From an uncultured Spirochaetia bacterium (GTDB lineage Bacteria; Spirochaetota; Spirochaetia; SZUA-6; Bin103), in the NCBI GenBank assembly GCA_958296075.1, contig CATQHW010000002.1, positions 806,001-870,000 on the forward strand: 64,000 nucleotides of DNA. Direction: 5' to 3'. Under the pieces are notes generated by a model, which saw only the letters and a program-made list of their open reading frames with translations, was not told the DNA's origin and did not search any database. How positions within the stretch are numbered: position 1 is the first letter of the stretch; each line of letters starts with the position of its first letter. Below are positions 35,338-44,094 of the stretch, piece by piece. Position numbers and translations under genes: made by a program.

Positions 35338-36552
35338 ATGAGTTTACCGTGTTGCGAGTGGGACGATCTGCTGGCCTGCTCGGTTCCGGGCGAGCCGGTG
35401 GCCCGCACCGCGCATCCGGCGGCGCCGTACGACTTCGGGGTCGCCTATCCCGATCCCGACTCGCTGCCGCTCGACGAGCTGGTCGAGTGCCTGCGCGAGG
35501 AGTTGGCCGTCGCCGGTCGCAGCCTCGCGCATTACCCCCATCCGCTCGGCTATCCGCCGCTGCGCGAGTGGCTGGCAGCCCGGCTTGCCGAGACCCGCGG
35601 CTTCACGGTGGACGCCGACGGCATCCTGCTCGGCTCCGGGTCGAGCGAGCCCAACTTCCTGGTCGCCCAGGCGCTGGTCGATCCCGGCGACGTGGTGCTG
35701 GTGGAGGACTTCACCTACGCCGGCACGCTCGGCATCCTGCGCCGTTTCGGCGCCGACATCCGCGGCGTCGAGTCGGACGAAGAAGGCATGCTGCCGGACT
35801 CGCTGGAGTACCGCCTCCGGGAGGCGGAGGACGAAGGCAAGCGCGTCAAGGCGGTCTACACGGTGCCGACCTTTCAGAACCCGCTCGGCTGGGTGGCGTC
35901 GGCGGCGCGGCGCGCGGCGGTGAGCGAGATCACCGCGCGCGGCGGCGTGCCGGTGTGGGAGGACGACTGCTACGTCGATCTGGCCTTCGACGGACAGGAG
36001 GTGCCGGCGGCGATCCGCTCGTTCGACGACAGCGGCCGCACGATCTACGTCGCCTCGTTCTCCAAGAACATCGGTCCCGGCATGCGGCTGGGGTACGTCG
36101 CCGCGGCGGCGCCGCTCATGGAGCGGATGGCCGCCGTCAAAGGGACCGGTGGCGTCAGTCAGTTCACGGCGATGGCCGTGCACCGGTTCGCGCAGACCGG
36201 CCTGGACGCCCATATCGACCGCGTGCGCGGCCTGCTGCGCGCCAAGCGGGACGCGATCCTGGCCGCGCTCGACGCGCATCTGGGCGGCCGCGCGCGTTGG
36301 ACCGATCCGTCCGGCGGTCTGTTCGTGTTCGTGCAGATGCTCGACGGCTCCGACGCCGTGGACGCCGCCGAGCGCGCGGCCGCAGGCGGCGTGCTGTTCG
36401 CCCCCGGGCCGCGCACCGCCGCCGACGGCGTGTCGGGGCGGGACCGGATGCGGCTGTGCTTTGGCTGGAACCGGCCGGACGAGATGGATGCCGGCATCGC
36501 CGCGCTGGCCGCCGCGCTCCAGCCGGCCGCGGCGGCGGTCTTGGGGCGCTAG
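35338..36552 (+). CDS. PLP-dependent aminotransferase (2-aminoadipate/MocR-domain type)
   Basis: 404 residues from ATG 35338, supported by GGAGG 9 bp upstream; an in-frame ATG at 35314 lacks one. The sequence matches the aminotransferase half of MocR regulators and LysN-type enzymes: HYPHPLGYPPLREWLAARL, LLGSGSSEPNFLVAQALVDPGD, VPTFQNPLGWVAS, WEDDCYVDLAF and the PLP lysine in ASFSKNIGPGMRLGYV. No GntR DNA-binding domain is fused, so an enzyme rather than a regulator is more likely. It ends inside the convergent SGNH gene (4-bp overlap). Confidence 0.9.
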   Translation: MSLPCCEWDDLLACSVPGEPVARTAHPAAPYDFGVAYPDPDSLPLDELVECLREELAVAGRSLAHYPHPLGYPPLREWLAARLAETRGFTVDADGILLGSGSSEPNFLVAQALVDPGDVVLVEDFTYAGTLGILRRFGADIRGVESDEEGMLPDSLEYRLREAEDEGKRVKAVYTVPTFQNPLGWVASAARRAAVSEITARGGVPVWEDDCYVDLAFDGQEVPAAIRSFDDSGRTIYVASFSKNIGPGMRLGYVAAAAPLMERMAAVKGTGGVSQFTAMAVHRFAQTGLDAHIDRVRGLLRAKRDAILAALDAHLGGRARWTDPSGGLFVFVQMLDGSDAVDAAERAAAGGVLFAPGPRTAADGVSGRDRMRLCFGWNRPDEMDAGIAALAAALQPAAAAVLGR

Positions 36553-37565
36553 CGCGCAAGCAGCCCGGAAAGGAGATCGGCCAGGCGCCGGCCGATCTCC
36601 AGCATGCCGTAGTCGGCGGGGTGGATCAGGTCCGCGCTCAGGCCGCTGATGTCGGTGAGCAGCTCGGGGCCTTCGACCAGATGCGCGTTCGGGTGTCCGG
36701 TCGCCGCCACGGCGTCGCGCAGCGACTCCCGGTACTCCTCCGGCGTGCCGCCGTACTCGCCGGGCGGCTCCCAACCGAAGTCGCGGAAGTACGGGTAGAG
36801 CGTGATGCAGGCGACCGGCCGGCCGGCATCGGCGCCGGCGACGCGGTCGACCAGGTACTGCACGCGCCGCCGGAACTCCGGCATCGGGAAGCCCTGCATG
36901 TTCACCGACAGGCCCAGGCTGGCGGCGTGCCAGTCGGTGCGATCGGCGATGTAGTCGGCCAGTTCCGGCTCGCAGTGCGCGGAGCCGGCCACTCCCAGGT
37001 TGATCAGGTCGGCTCCCAGGCGGCGCGCCGCGTGCCCGACGTAGGTCAGGTGCGGCCCCTCGGCGAAGTAGCCGTGGGTGATCGAGGTGCCGTAGGTGAG
37101 CAGGCGCAGTGAAGGCAGCTCGTCCGCCGCCGGCGGGCGGAGATCGGAGCCTTCGACGCCGTGCAGCAGCACCGGGTCGCGCTCCGGGCCGCCCAGGACA
37201 AGACGCACCACGCGCGGCGAGAACGGCATGCCGGCGGTGTAACGGTCGGCAAGGGCGTCGAGCGCCTCGCTGGGGGCGATTTGAATCGTTTGCGGATCGT
37301 GGCCGACGACCGCGCGCTGGAAGGAGTCGAACGGGCCGAAGAAGACGCTGACGCGGGTCTGTCCGTGCGAGGAGAGCGTCACCCGCGACGGACCCGATGC
37401 GACGTAGCGTATCTCGGCGTTGTCCGGCTGCAGCAGGCACTCTTGCGCGCCGGGGTTGAGCGCGGTGCGAACCGATTCCGGCGCGCGCTGCAGCCGGTAG
37501 CCGCCGCGGCGCGATTCGTAGCGGAGCTCGGCGACGTTATGGAGCTCGACGTTGTCGTGAATCAT
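36549..37565 (-). CDS. SGNH/GDSL-family hydrolase with N-terminal beta domain
   Basis: 338 residues. The first ~140 form a beta-rich domain of the sort placed before carbohydrate esterases. The esterase domain starts with LLTYGTSITHGYF (block I, nucleophile Ser in GTSIT). Block II is NLGVAGSAHCE, and block V is ADLIHPADYGM near the C-terminus, giving the Asp-x-x-His pair. No signal peptide is present, so it acts in the cytoplasm. It is probably a deacetylase or esterase on sugars. It follows the MetE-like gene with 7 bp between them on the same strand and overlaps the aminotransferase gene end. Confidence 0.88.
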   Translation of the reverse strand: MIHDNVELHNVAELRYESRRGGYRLQRAPESVRTALNPGAQECLLQPDNAEIRYVASGPSRVTLSSHGQTRVSVFFGPFDSFQRAVVGHDPQTIQIAPSEALDALADRYTAGMPFSPRVVRLVLGGPERDPVLLHGVEGSDLRPPAADELPSLRLLTYGTSITHGYFAEGPHLTYVGHAARRLGADLINLGVAGSAHCEPELADYIADRTDWHAASLGLSVNMQGFPMPEFRRRVQYLVDRVAGADAGRPVACITLYPYFRDFGWEPPGEYGGTPEEYRESLRDAVAATGHPNAHLVEGPELLTDISGLSADLIHPADYGMLEIGRRLADLLSGLLAR

Positions 37566-37572
37566 CGGTCGA

Positions 37573-38631
37573 TCATGCTGGATGTCGCTGCCGGAGCTGT
37601 CCGGCAGCGGCGCACATCGCCTTGAGCTTCAGGTACGCTTCGTCGACCGGAATCGGGTTCTGCACCGACGGGGCGAAGCCGCAGTCCGGGTTGAGCGCGA
37701 TCCGCTCCTTGTCCACGTAGCGCATCGCTGCCTCGACGCGGGCCACGATCGTGTCGGGGGACTCGATAGCCTCGTCGCAGTGATCGACGCAACCCAGTCC
37801 CAGGCGCGCGTCCGGGTGGAATCCGGCCAGCGAATCGATGCCGCCGGCGTCCGGCGTGGCGTACTCCATCAGGATGGTGCCGACCCGCGCGCGGGCCAGA
37901 GCCGGCATGATCGGGTCGTAGGAGCCGGAGGTGCTGTGCCGGTGCTGGAAATGGGCGTGGCAGAGGTGCATGGCGGTGTCGATGCCGGAGATCCCATCCA
38001 GGGTCCGGTTCAGCAGGTCGATGCAGCGCTCCATCTCCGGCTCCGGGTCGCCGATCCCTTCGCGGGCGCGGAACTCCGGGTCGACCATCACGCTCAGCCA
38101 CGGCTCGTCGAGCTGGACCACGTCGGCGCCGGCGGCGCGCACCGCCTCGATCTCCCGGCGGAGGATCGGCACCACCGCCTCCATGAGGTCCTCGCGCCTG
38201 GGGTAGGCGTCCCGCGAGTGGTCCGGGTGCCACATGCGCCGGCCGATGATGTACGGCGCCGGCAGCGTGAGCTTGAGCCGCCGGCTGGTGCGCGGTCGCG
38301 CGAAGGCGACCTCGCAGGCGGCGATCGGCCGGTAATACTCGATCGGTTCGACCACCGCCGGATAGGGGATGTTGCTGATGTTGAGGTCGTTGCGGAAGCC
38401 GCGCACCCGTTCGGCGAACACCTTGACGTAGCTCTCGCGCCGCCACTCGCCGTCGGTGATCTCGTCGAGCCCGGCGCGCTCCTGCAGGGAGATCGCCATG
38501 GCGGCGGCGCGGTCCAGGTGCGGGTCCGCCTTCTCCTCGCAGATGCGGCCGTCCTTGCGGTCCAGGATCAACTCGCGGAGCCACTCCGGGCGAGGCAGGC
38601 TGCCGACGACCGTCGTGGGGAACAGCTTCAT
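37573..38631 (-). CDS. MetE C-terminal-domain-like methyltransferase
   Basis: 352 residues corresponding only to the catalytic C-terminal barrel of cobalamin-independent methionine synthase. It begins FPTTVVGSLPRPEWLRE, the usual opening of stand-alone UroD/MetE-like proteins. Zinc ligands appear as His in MHLCHAHF, Glu in GTILMEYATPDAG and Cys in LNPDCGFAP. Stand-alone members perform methyl transfer from various donors or coenzyme-M-type thiol chemistry. They are often misnamed methionine synthase; the N-terminal folate-binding half is absent. It is upstream of the SGNH hydrolase in a two-gene unit. Confidence 0.9.
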   Translation of the reverse strand: MKLFPTTVVGSLPRPEWLRELILDRKDGRICEEKADPHLDRAAAMAISLQERAGLDEITDGEWRRESYVKVFAERVRGFRNDLNISNIPYPAVVEPIEYYRPIAACEVAFARPRTSRRLKLTLPAPYIIGRRMWHPDHSRDAYPRREDLMEAVVPILRREIEAVRAAGADVVQLDEPWLSVMVDPEFRAREGIGDPEPEMERCIDLLNRTLDGISGIDTAMHLCHAHFQHRHSTSGSYDPIMPALARARVGTILMEYATPDAGGIDSLAGFHPDARLGLGCVDHCDEAIESPDTIVARVEAAMRYVDKERIALNPDCGFAPSVQNPIPVDEAYLKLKAMCAAAGQLRQRHPA

Positions 38632-38673
38632 CCTCGTACTATCTCGGCAAGGAGCATACGCGCCCGGCGGCGC

Positions 38674-40779
38674 TCACCGCCAGCGGAGGATCTTGAGCCG
38701 GTTGTTGAGGTGGTCGGCGAAGATCAGGTGGTCGTCTCCGTACCGCCTGACGCCGCCGAGTTGGTTGAAGCGGGCGCTGCCGGCCGGGCCGGGACCGGTC
38801 TCACCCGCCGCGCCGCAGCCGGCCAGCGTGCGCAGCGCGCCGCCGGGGGTCAGGCAGCGGATCAGATGATTGCCGGAGTCGGTGAAGAACAGCGTGCCGT
38901 CTGGACTTACGTCGAGCCCGCGCGGCGTGTCGATGCGCGCGCGCCGCGGGTCGCGGCCGTCTTCGCCATGCCCGGCCGTACCGTCGCCGATCACGGTGTC
39001 GATGATCCCGTTCGGCGCCACGCGACGGATGACGTGTCGGGCGCTGTCGGCGAAGTAGAGGCTGCCGTCCGGGCCGAACGCCATCGCTTCCGGCGTGCCG
39101 ATGCGGGCGGTGCCGGCTGCGCCGCCGTCCCCGGAGTAGCCGGGCAGCCCGATACCGGCCACGGTGGTGATGATCCCGCTGCGCGGATCGATGCGCCGGA
39201 TGCGGCCGGCGGCGTCGCCCAGGTAGAGAGCGCCGTCCGGGCCGTACCGGACCGACATGACCATGACCACGCCGGCGCTGATCGCCGGCCCGCCGTCGCC
39301 CTTGTCCCACGGTTGGCCAATGCCGCACACGGCGTGGATCGCGCCGCCGGCTTCGACCACGCGGACGTGATGGTGGCGGTTGTCGGCGATGGCGACCCGT
39401 CCGTGCCGGTCGATCGCCACGTCGGACGGGTTTCCCAGGTAGGCGCCGGTCGCCGGCCCGCCGTCGCCCCCGTAGGCGCGGGCGCCGTTGCCGGCGACGG
39501 TGGCGATCGTGCCGCCAGGGTCGATGCGGCGGACGCGCTGATTCCAGCGATCCGCGAAGTAGATCGAGCCGTCGGCCGCGACGTCGATGCCGGCGGGGCC
39601 GCGCAGGTAGGCGCCGGCGGCCGCCGCGCCGTCGCCGATGCCGGTGCCGCCCAGGACGGTGGTGACGATCCCGGTAGGGCCGTCGTACCGGCGGAGCCGG
39701 CCGGAGCAGTCGCCCCAGAACACCGTGCTGTCCGGGTCGGCCCAGATCGCCGCCTCCACGGAGTTACAGCCGGTCCGGCTGCCGTGCAGCCCCTCCTGGC
39801 CCCACGCCGGGACGCCGTTGCCGACCAGGGTGGTGACGATGCCGGTGGCGGCCTCTACCTTGCGGATGCGGAAGCCGTACTTCTCGCCGACGTACAGGTT
39901 GTCGTGGACGTCGAAGCAGATCGCGTCCGGCATCAGCGTGCCGGCTTCCACCGCCGGGCCACCGTCGCCGTTGGAGGCGCGCTGGCCGTTGCCCAGGACG
40001 GTGGTGACGATACCGGTGCGCATGTCGATGCGGCGGATGCGGTCGTTGGAGTTGTCGCAAACGTACAGATCGCCGCGCGAGTCGAAGGCCAGGTGCTCGG
40101 GGTGGTAGAAGGCGGCGTGCGCGGCCGGGCCGCCGTCGCCGTGGTAGCCCATCAGGCTCAAGCCGGCGCCGGCGAACGGACGGCTCGTGCCCCGTTCGGA
40201 CGGGTAGTGGCGTGCCGCGTAGCCGGCGAACAGGTCGATGATGCCGGTGCGCGCGTCGACGCGGCGGATGTTGCAGGCCCACTCGTCGGACAGGTAGACG
40301 TTGCCGCCGGCGTCGACCGCGACCCCGCACGTGCAGTCGAGCTCCGCCTCGACCGCCGGCCCGCCGTCGCCGCCGCGGCCGATCCGGCCGTTGCCGGCCA
40401 CCCGGGTGATGATGCCGGTGCGGTAGTCGATGCGGCGGATCGTGCGGTTGCCCAGGTCGGACAGGTACAGGTTGCCGTGCCGGTCCTGGTGCAGATCGTG
40501 CGGTTCCTTGAAGCGGGCGGCCGAGACCGGGCCGCCGTCGCCCTCCGTTCCGGGAACGCCGTCGCCGCCGAACCGGTGGAGGATGCCGCCGCGGTCGATG
40601 CGCCAGATGCGGTTGCCCCAGTAGTCGTTGACGATCAGGTCGCCGTCGGGCCGCCGCGCCACCCCCATCGGCCACCCGGCGGACGCCTCGCGGGCCGGCA
40701 CGCCTTCCTGGAAGCCGGCGCCGGCCAGCACGGTGACCTCGCCGGCCGGCAGGGCGTGCAAAATCGCATTCAGGGACAT
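38674..40779 (-). CDS. NHL-repeat protein, probable double six-bladed propeller
   Basis: A 701-residue protein built almost entirely of NHL repeats. I count twelve blades, each with a G-x-x-x-D-x-x-G-x-[LI]-Y-x-[SA]-D strand pair and an [RH]-x-[IV]-R-R-[IV] strand, linked by GDGGPA loops and T-G-I-[IV]-T-T-V-x-G-N-G loops. Twelve repeats fit two six-bladed propellers. There is no signal peptide, membrane helix or extra catalytic domain, so a cytoplasmic binding or lyase-like role is possible. The DNA is visibly periodic because of the repeats. The gene is alone, with a 0.49-kb gene-free stretch upstream. Confidence 0.88.
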   Translation of the reverse strand: MSLNAILHALPAGEVTVLAGAGFQEGVPAREASAGWPMGVARRPDGDLIVNDYWGNRIWRIDRGGILHRFGGDGVPGTEGDGGPVSAARFKEPHDLHQDRHGNLYLSDLGNRTIRRIDYRTGIITRVAGNGRIGRGGDGGPAVEAELDCTCGVAVDAGGNVYLSDEWACNIRRVDARTGIIDLFAGYAARHYPSERGTSRPFAGAGLSLMGYHGDGGPAAHAAFYHPEHLAFDSRGDLYVCDNSNDRIRRIDMRTGIVTTVLGNGQRASNGDGGPAVEAGTLMPDAICFDVHDNLYVGEKYGFRIRKVEAATGIVTTLVGNGVPAWGQEGLHGSRTGCNSVEAAIWADPDSTVFWGDCSGRLRRYDGPTGIVTTVLGGTGIGDGAAAAGAYLRGPAGIDVAADGSIYFADRWNQRVRRIDPGGTIATVAGNGARAYGGDGGPATGAYLGNPSDVAIDRHGRVAIADNRHHHVRVVEAGGAIHAVCGIGQPWDKGDGGPAISAGVVMVMSVRYGPDGALYLGDAAGRIRRIDPRSGIITTVAGIGLPGYSGDGGAAGTARIGTPEAMAFGPDGSLYFADSARHVIRRVAPNGIIDTVIGDGTAGHGEDGRDPRRARIDTPRGLDVSPDGTLFFTDSGNHLIRCLTPGGALRTLAGCGAAGETGPGPAGSARFNQLGGVRRYGDDHLIFADHLNNRLKILRWR

Positions 40780-41271
40780 GGCTCGGCCTTCCTCCGCTCG
40801 GTCAGATACCGGGCATGCGCTGCCGGCAGCAGATCATACCTCGGCCGCGCCGGTGCGGCCATGCGTGGCGTCATCGCCTGGGGGCGGCTCGGCAGGCGCT
40901 CAAGGTTCCCATCCGGATGCCGATACTCAAAGTGTCGGGAGGCCGCCGAGCCGCACCTCGCACGGAGGGAGCTCAGCAGTCGAACCTTTCAAGCAACCGT
41001 GGAGGTAGCTGAGCCGATGGACCGGTAAGATGGCCGTTGATACAAGCGGTCCGCAACAGTCAGTCGCACACGTGAGGCTCGGCCGACCGGGCCTCAGCTC
41101 AGACGGCTCGGCGACCTTCCGACTTGCTTTCTGCCCGAGCCCGCCTGACAAGCCGGCACTTGACCCGTCAGGCGCGTCGTTCGCTCACCCCTTGCCCGGC
41201 AGTGGCTTCCCTGCGCTGTGCGTCGTTGACGCGGTGGGCGGCCCTGCGGTTCAATTGAGGCCGGAGGGACC
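40780..41271. other. Gene-free interval with a cluster of hairpins (candidate structured RNA or intron relic)
   Basis: No credible reading frame is seen in these 492 bp. Within 41019-41174, four hairpins with perfect stems follow each other: GGACCG/CGGTCC (41019-41024, 41047-41052); TGAGGC/GCCTCA with an inner CGG/CCG (41073-41096); GGCTCGG/CCGAGCC (41105-41141); and CGCCTGAC/GTCAGGCG (41142-41174), the last two abutting. On the minus strand the loop AGAAAGCAAGTCGGAAGG is purine-rich, as in functional RNAs, and reminds me of domain I of some group II introns. No reverse transcriptase is nearby. Strand and identity are unresolved. Confidence 0.4.
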
Positions 41272-41538
41272 ATGCCAGCCTACGACTACCACTGCCCCAC
41301 GAACGGTCAGACCGTTGAGGTCAACCACTCGATGACCGCCACGCTCGCCAGTTGGAAGGACCTCTGTGACGCCGGCGGGCTCGACCTGGGCGACACGCCG
41401 GCCGACGCGCCGGTGAAGCGGGTCTTCAACGCGCCGATGGTCGCCACGGGTGCAGAGGAAGCCGCCGGCGTGTGCGTGGACAACCCGGCCGTACCGCGCG
41501 GCGGTTGCGCGCACGGCGCCGCCTGCGGCTGCTTCTGA
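41272..41538 (+). CDS. FmdB-like zinc-ribbon protein
   Basis: An 88-residue protein starting MPAYDYHCPTNGQTVEVNHSM, the opening of FmdB-type putative regulatory zinc-ribbon proteins. A mid-region (VKRVFNAP) fits the usual V-x-R-[LV] strand. Only one cysteine of the first C-x2-C knuckle is kept (HCPTNG). The C-terminus is rich in cysteine (GGCAHGAACGCF) and may supply the remaining metal ligands. GGAGGG stands 5 bp before the ATG. Role unknown. The broken amidase sequence begins right after it. Confidence 0.75.
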   Translation: MPAYDYHCPTNGQTVEVNHSMTATLASWKDLCDAGGLDLGDTPADAPVKRVFNAPMVATGAEEAAGVCVDNPAVPRGGCAHGAACGCF

Positions 41539-41555
41539 GGGTATAGTCGCCGGAA

Positions 41556-42198
41556 TCGTCCGCGGAGGCGGCGTCGCCTGGAGCCCCGACTTCGGCTTCG
41601 CCGATGTGCATCCCGACGTCGCGGACGTGACGTATCGCGCGGCCCGCGCGTTCGAGGATATGGGCTGTCACGTCGAGGAGCCCAAGCTGGCGCTCGACCC
41701 ACCGTACGACACCTACGGCGCCCTCATGACCGCCGACGCGTTCAACCGCTACCGGACGCTCTACGAGTTCTCCGGCGACCGGCTCCTCGGGTACTCCACG
41801 TTTTCATCCAGCACGGCTCGAAGGTGACCACGGCCGACTATGCCCGCTGTCTTGGCCTGGTCGACCGACTGCGGGCCGACTTCGCAAATCTGTTCGAGGA
41901 ATACGACCTGCTGCTGTCACCCACGGCACGGTTCCCGGCGTTTCGCAACGGCCCCTATCCAGGCGAGGTGTCGGGCGCGTCCGAGTTTCCCGACCAGTAC
42001 TTCAACGGCGCGTTCACGATGCCCATCAACGCCGGCGGACATCCGGCCGCCAGCATACCGGCCGGCTTTTCCGCCGGCGGTTTGCCGATCGGCTTGCAGA
42101 TCGCCGGCAGGAAGGGTGACGAGGAATCGGTCATCGCCGCATCGGCGGCGTTCGAGGCTGCCTGCCCGTGGATTGGACACCGGCCTCCGGTCTGCTGA
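41556..42198 (+). pseudogene. Amidase (GatA-like) pseudogene, 5'-truncated and frameshifted
   Basis: Two consecutive frames together give the C-terminal half of an amidase-signature enzyme. The first (to ~41820) reads GVAWSPDFGFADVHPDVADV and FEDMGCHVEEPK. The second (41824-42198) reads LFEEYDLLLSPTARFPAF, FTMPINAGGHPAASIPAGF and GLPIGLQIAGRKGDEESV. The frames join at a single shift near 41820. The N-terminal part with the Ser-cis-Ser-Lys catalytic residues is absent, so no active enzyme can be made. Deletion of the 5' half directly behind the FmdB-like gene suggests a local recombination event. Confidence 0.8.
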
Positions 42199-42360
42199 CC
42201 GGCCGGCGCCAGTGTCGAAGAAATATACCCCTCGTCCGGCTGGTAGAGTCGAAGAACTGCCGGCTCCGGGCCGCGGTCTCTCCCCCGAAGAGCACCGCAC
42301 TGACAGCCTGTCGGCGGCGTTCCGCAACCTCGATAAAGCAGGTGGCTTGTCAAGGACAAG

Positions 42361-44070
42361 TCAAGCGAAGTCCGCTCTCCACAGATGCGTCGCCCGCGCC
42401 GCGAGGTGGCGCTGGCGAGCCTCGAGAAGCTCCGGCGTCCAGTGCTCGGGAGCCAGTTCCGGGATTCGGCGGCTCAACGCGTACTGACTCCTGGCGTAGG
42501 CAAGGACCTTGTCCGAGTACACGGCATTGCCGATCTCGCGGTTGTGGCTGCGCTCCAGGAGGGTGAGATTGCCAAGGCGGTACACCGAGTCCTCCCACCG
42601 ATCGGGGGCAAAGGTCTGTCGCCAGTCATCCGACGGGTGCTCCGGCAGGATGTGCTCGATGGTGCCTGGGTCCGTTTCCGGGTCGCAGGCGCGTTCCGCG
42701 GCATCCTGCTCCAGGCGCGCCAGGATGTATTTCGCCAGTTTCTTCCGCTGCCCGCCGGTCGGCACGACCAGACGGGCGAAGTCCTGTCTGGTCTTGACGT
42801 CGTCCACGTAGATGGTACGGAGACGATCGAACACCGCTGCCGGCGTGCGTGCGGCTCCGTCTCGAACGGCTTTCGCGGCGCGGTGGCACACGACTTCGAG
42901 TGCGTTGGAATTGAGGCCGCCGACCACCGTATGGCGGAACGACACCACGCTCGCCAGCCGCAGGACGCGGACGAAGTCCTCCGCCCCGAACGATTCCCAG
43001 GCGGTGAACAGCAGCGGCGTCGCCTGGCGAACCTGGAACAGGTTCAGTTCGCGGATGTATCGATCCGCGTCGCGCCGCTCGATCCAATAGCCATGGTTCG
43101 GATCCGACATCGCCGCGAACAGTTCGGCGCACCGCTCCAGTTCGTCGAGCAGCGCGAACACGTCGCTCGGTGTCCTGGTTCGATCCCGTAGCAGCTTGAA
43201 CACCCGTCGGCTGCGCACGTTCGGCAGCTCGCAGAGCAGGTGGTAGCGGAGAAGCTCCGGGAAGCGTTCCTGCTCCACGGTCGCGACGAGCGACCGCCAG
43301 CGGCGCCGGAGCGCTTCCAGGTCCGCCGGCACGCGTACCAGGGAGAACAGGTAATTCTTGAGCAGGTCGGTGGTGGTCAGCTCCAAGCCGCGGGCGTTGA
43401 GCGTCTCGAATACGGTATAGGCGTTCAACTCGTCGTCCACCGTGATCAGGATGAAGAGCAGTTGGCGCGCCACGGTCTCCGAGAGCAGCGCGGTTGTGGC
43501 CTGCCCGTCATCCCGGAGCTCCTCCTGATCGCCAAGCCGTGCGCTGAAGTAGCGGAAGCACTGCCAGAGCAGCTTGTTGGACTTCGGCAGCCGCCGCGGG
43601 TTGAGCGGCTTTCTGATCTGTACCAGATAGTCCTGGTAGAAGGCGTTGTCGGTCTCGTTCAGGTACAGCCGGCTGCTCTCCGTGAGCGACGCCGGGTCCC
43701 TTTCGCCGATGAAACGATTGCGCAGCTCCTGGCCTCGTTCGGCGTTGGCGTCCGGCTCCACCCCGCCCGAAGCCATGGAACGCAACCGTGCGATCACGGC
43801 CAGCGCGAGCACGCTGAGCGTGGCAAGCCGCTGCTGGCCGTCGATGATCAGGAACTCGCGGTCGCCTCGCTCCTCGACCACCAGCGCACCCAGATAGTGG
43901 CGATCGTCGGGAGTCGACCTCATGTCGATGATGTCGTTCCAGAGATCCTCCCACTGCTCCTCGGTCCAGGAGTAATCCCGCTGGTACGGCGGTACGCGGT
44001 AGCGTCTGCCGTTGCCGATCAACTCCAGGTAGTCAATGGTACGGGTGCTCAGAACACTGGCTTTCGCCAT
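42361..44070 (-). CDS. DUF262/DUF1524 protein (GmrSD-like nuclease)
   Basis: 569 residues in a single chain. The N-terminal DUF262 domain has RVPPYQRDYSWTEEQWEDL (~24-42), FLIIDGQQRLATLSVLAL (~73-90, the DGQQR nucleotide-binding/hydrolysis motif) and FETLNARGLELTTTDLLKN (~219-237). The C-terminal DUF1524 HNH-type domain has TIEHILPEHP near residue 467, where His acts as base, and YRLGNLTLLERSHNREIGN, which supplies the Asn/His part. This architecture is shared by the GmrSD type IV restriction enzyme and related phage-defence proteins. No partner gene is adjacent, so it may act alone. The start follows the MDR gene end by 24 bp on the same strand. Confidence 0.9.
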   Translation of the reverse strand: MAKASVLSTRTIDYLELIGNGRRYRVPPYQRDYSWTEEQWEDLWNDIIDMRSTPDDRHYLGALVVEERGDREFLIIDGQQRLATLSVLALAVIARLRSMASGGVEPDANAERGQELRNRFIGERDPASLTESSRLYLNETDNAFYQDYLVQIRKPLNPRRLPKSNKLLWQCFRYFSARLGDQEELRDDGQATTALLSETVARQLLFILITVDDELNAYTVFETLNARGLELTTTDLLKNYLFSLVRVPADLEALRRRWRSLVATVEQERFPELLRYHLLCELPNVRSRRVFKLLRDRTRTPSDVFALLDELERCAELFAAMSDPNHGYWIERRDADRYIRELNLFQVRQATPLLFTAWESFGAEDFVRVLRLASVVSFRHTVVGGLNSNALEVVCHRAAKAVRDGAARTPAAVFDRLRTIYVDDVKTRQDFARLVVPTGGQRKKLAKYILARLEQDAAERACDPETDPGTIEHILPEHPSDDWRQTFAPDRWEDSVYRLGNLTLLERSHNREIGNAVYSDKVLAYARSQYALSRRIPELAPEHWTPELLEARQRHLAARATHLWRADFA

Positions 44071-44094
44071 CGCTGACGCGCCTTCAGACCCAGA

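Noticed and set aside
38674..40779. Periodic DNA that might be a CRISPR array or satellite
   Set aside because: The periodicity is explained by coding NHL repeats. Units are diverged in sequence, with no identical repeats and unique spacers.
37582..41028. 1148-residue plus-strand open frame opposite the MetE-like and NHL genes
   Set aside because: Val/Ala/Asp-rich periodic antisense translation of the NHL repeats; no domain recognised.
40927..41151. Minus-strand 74-residue frame in the gene-free interval
   Set aside because: No ribosome-binding site and no family. It overlaps the hairpin cluster, so an RNA or relic explanation fits better than a protein.
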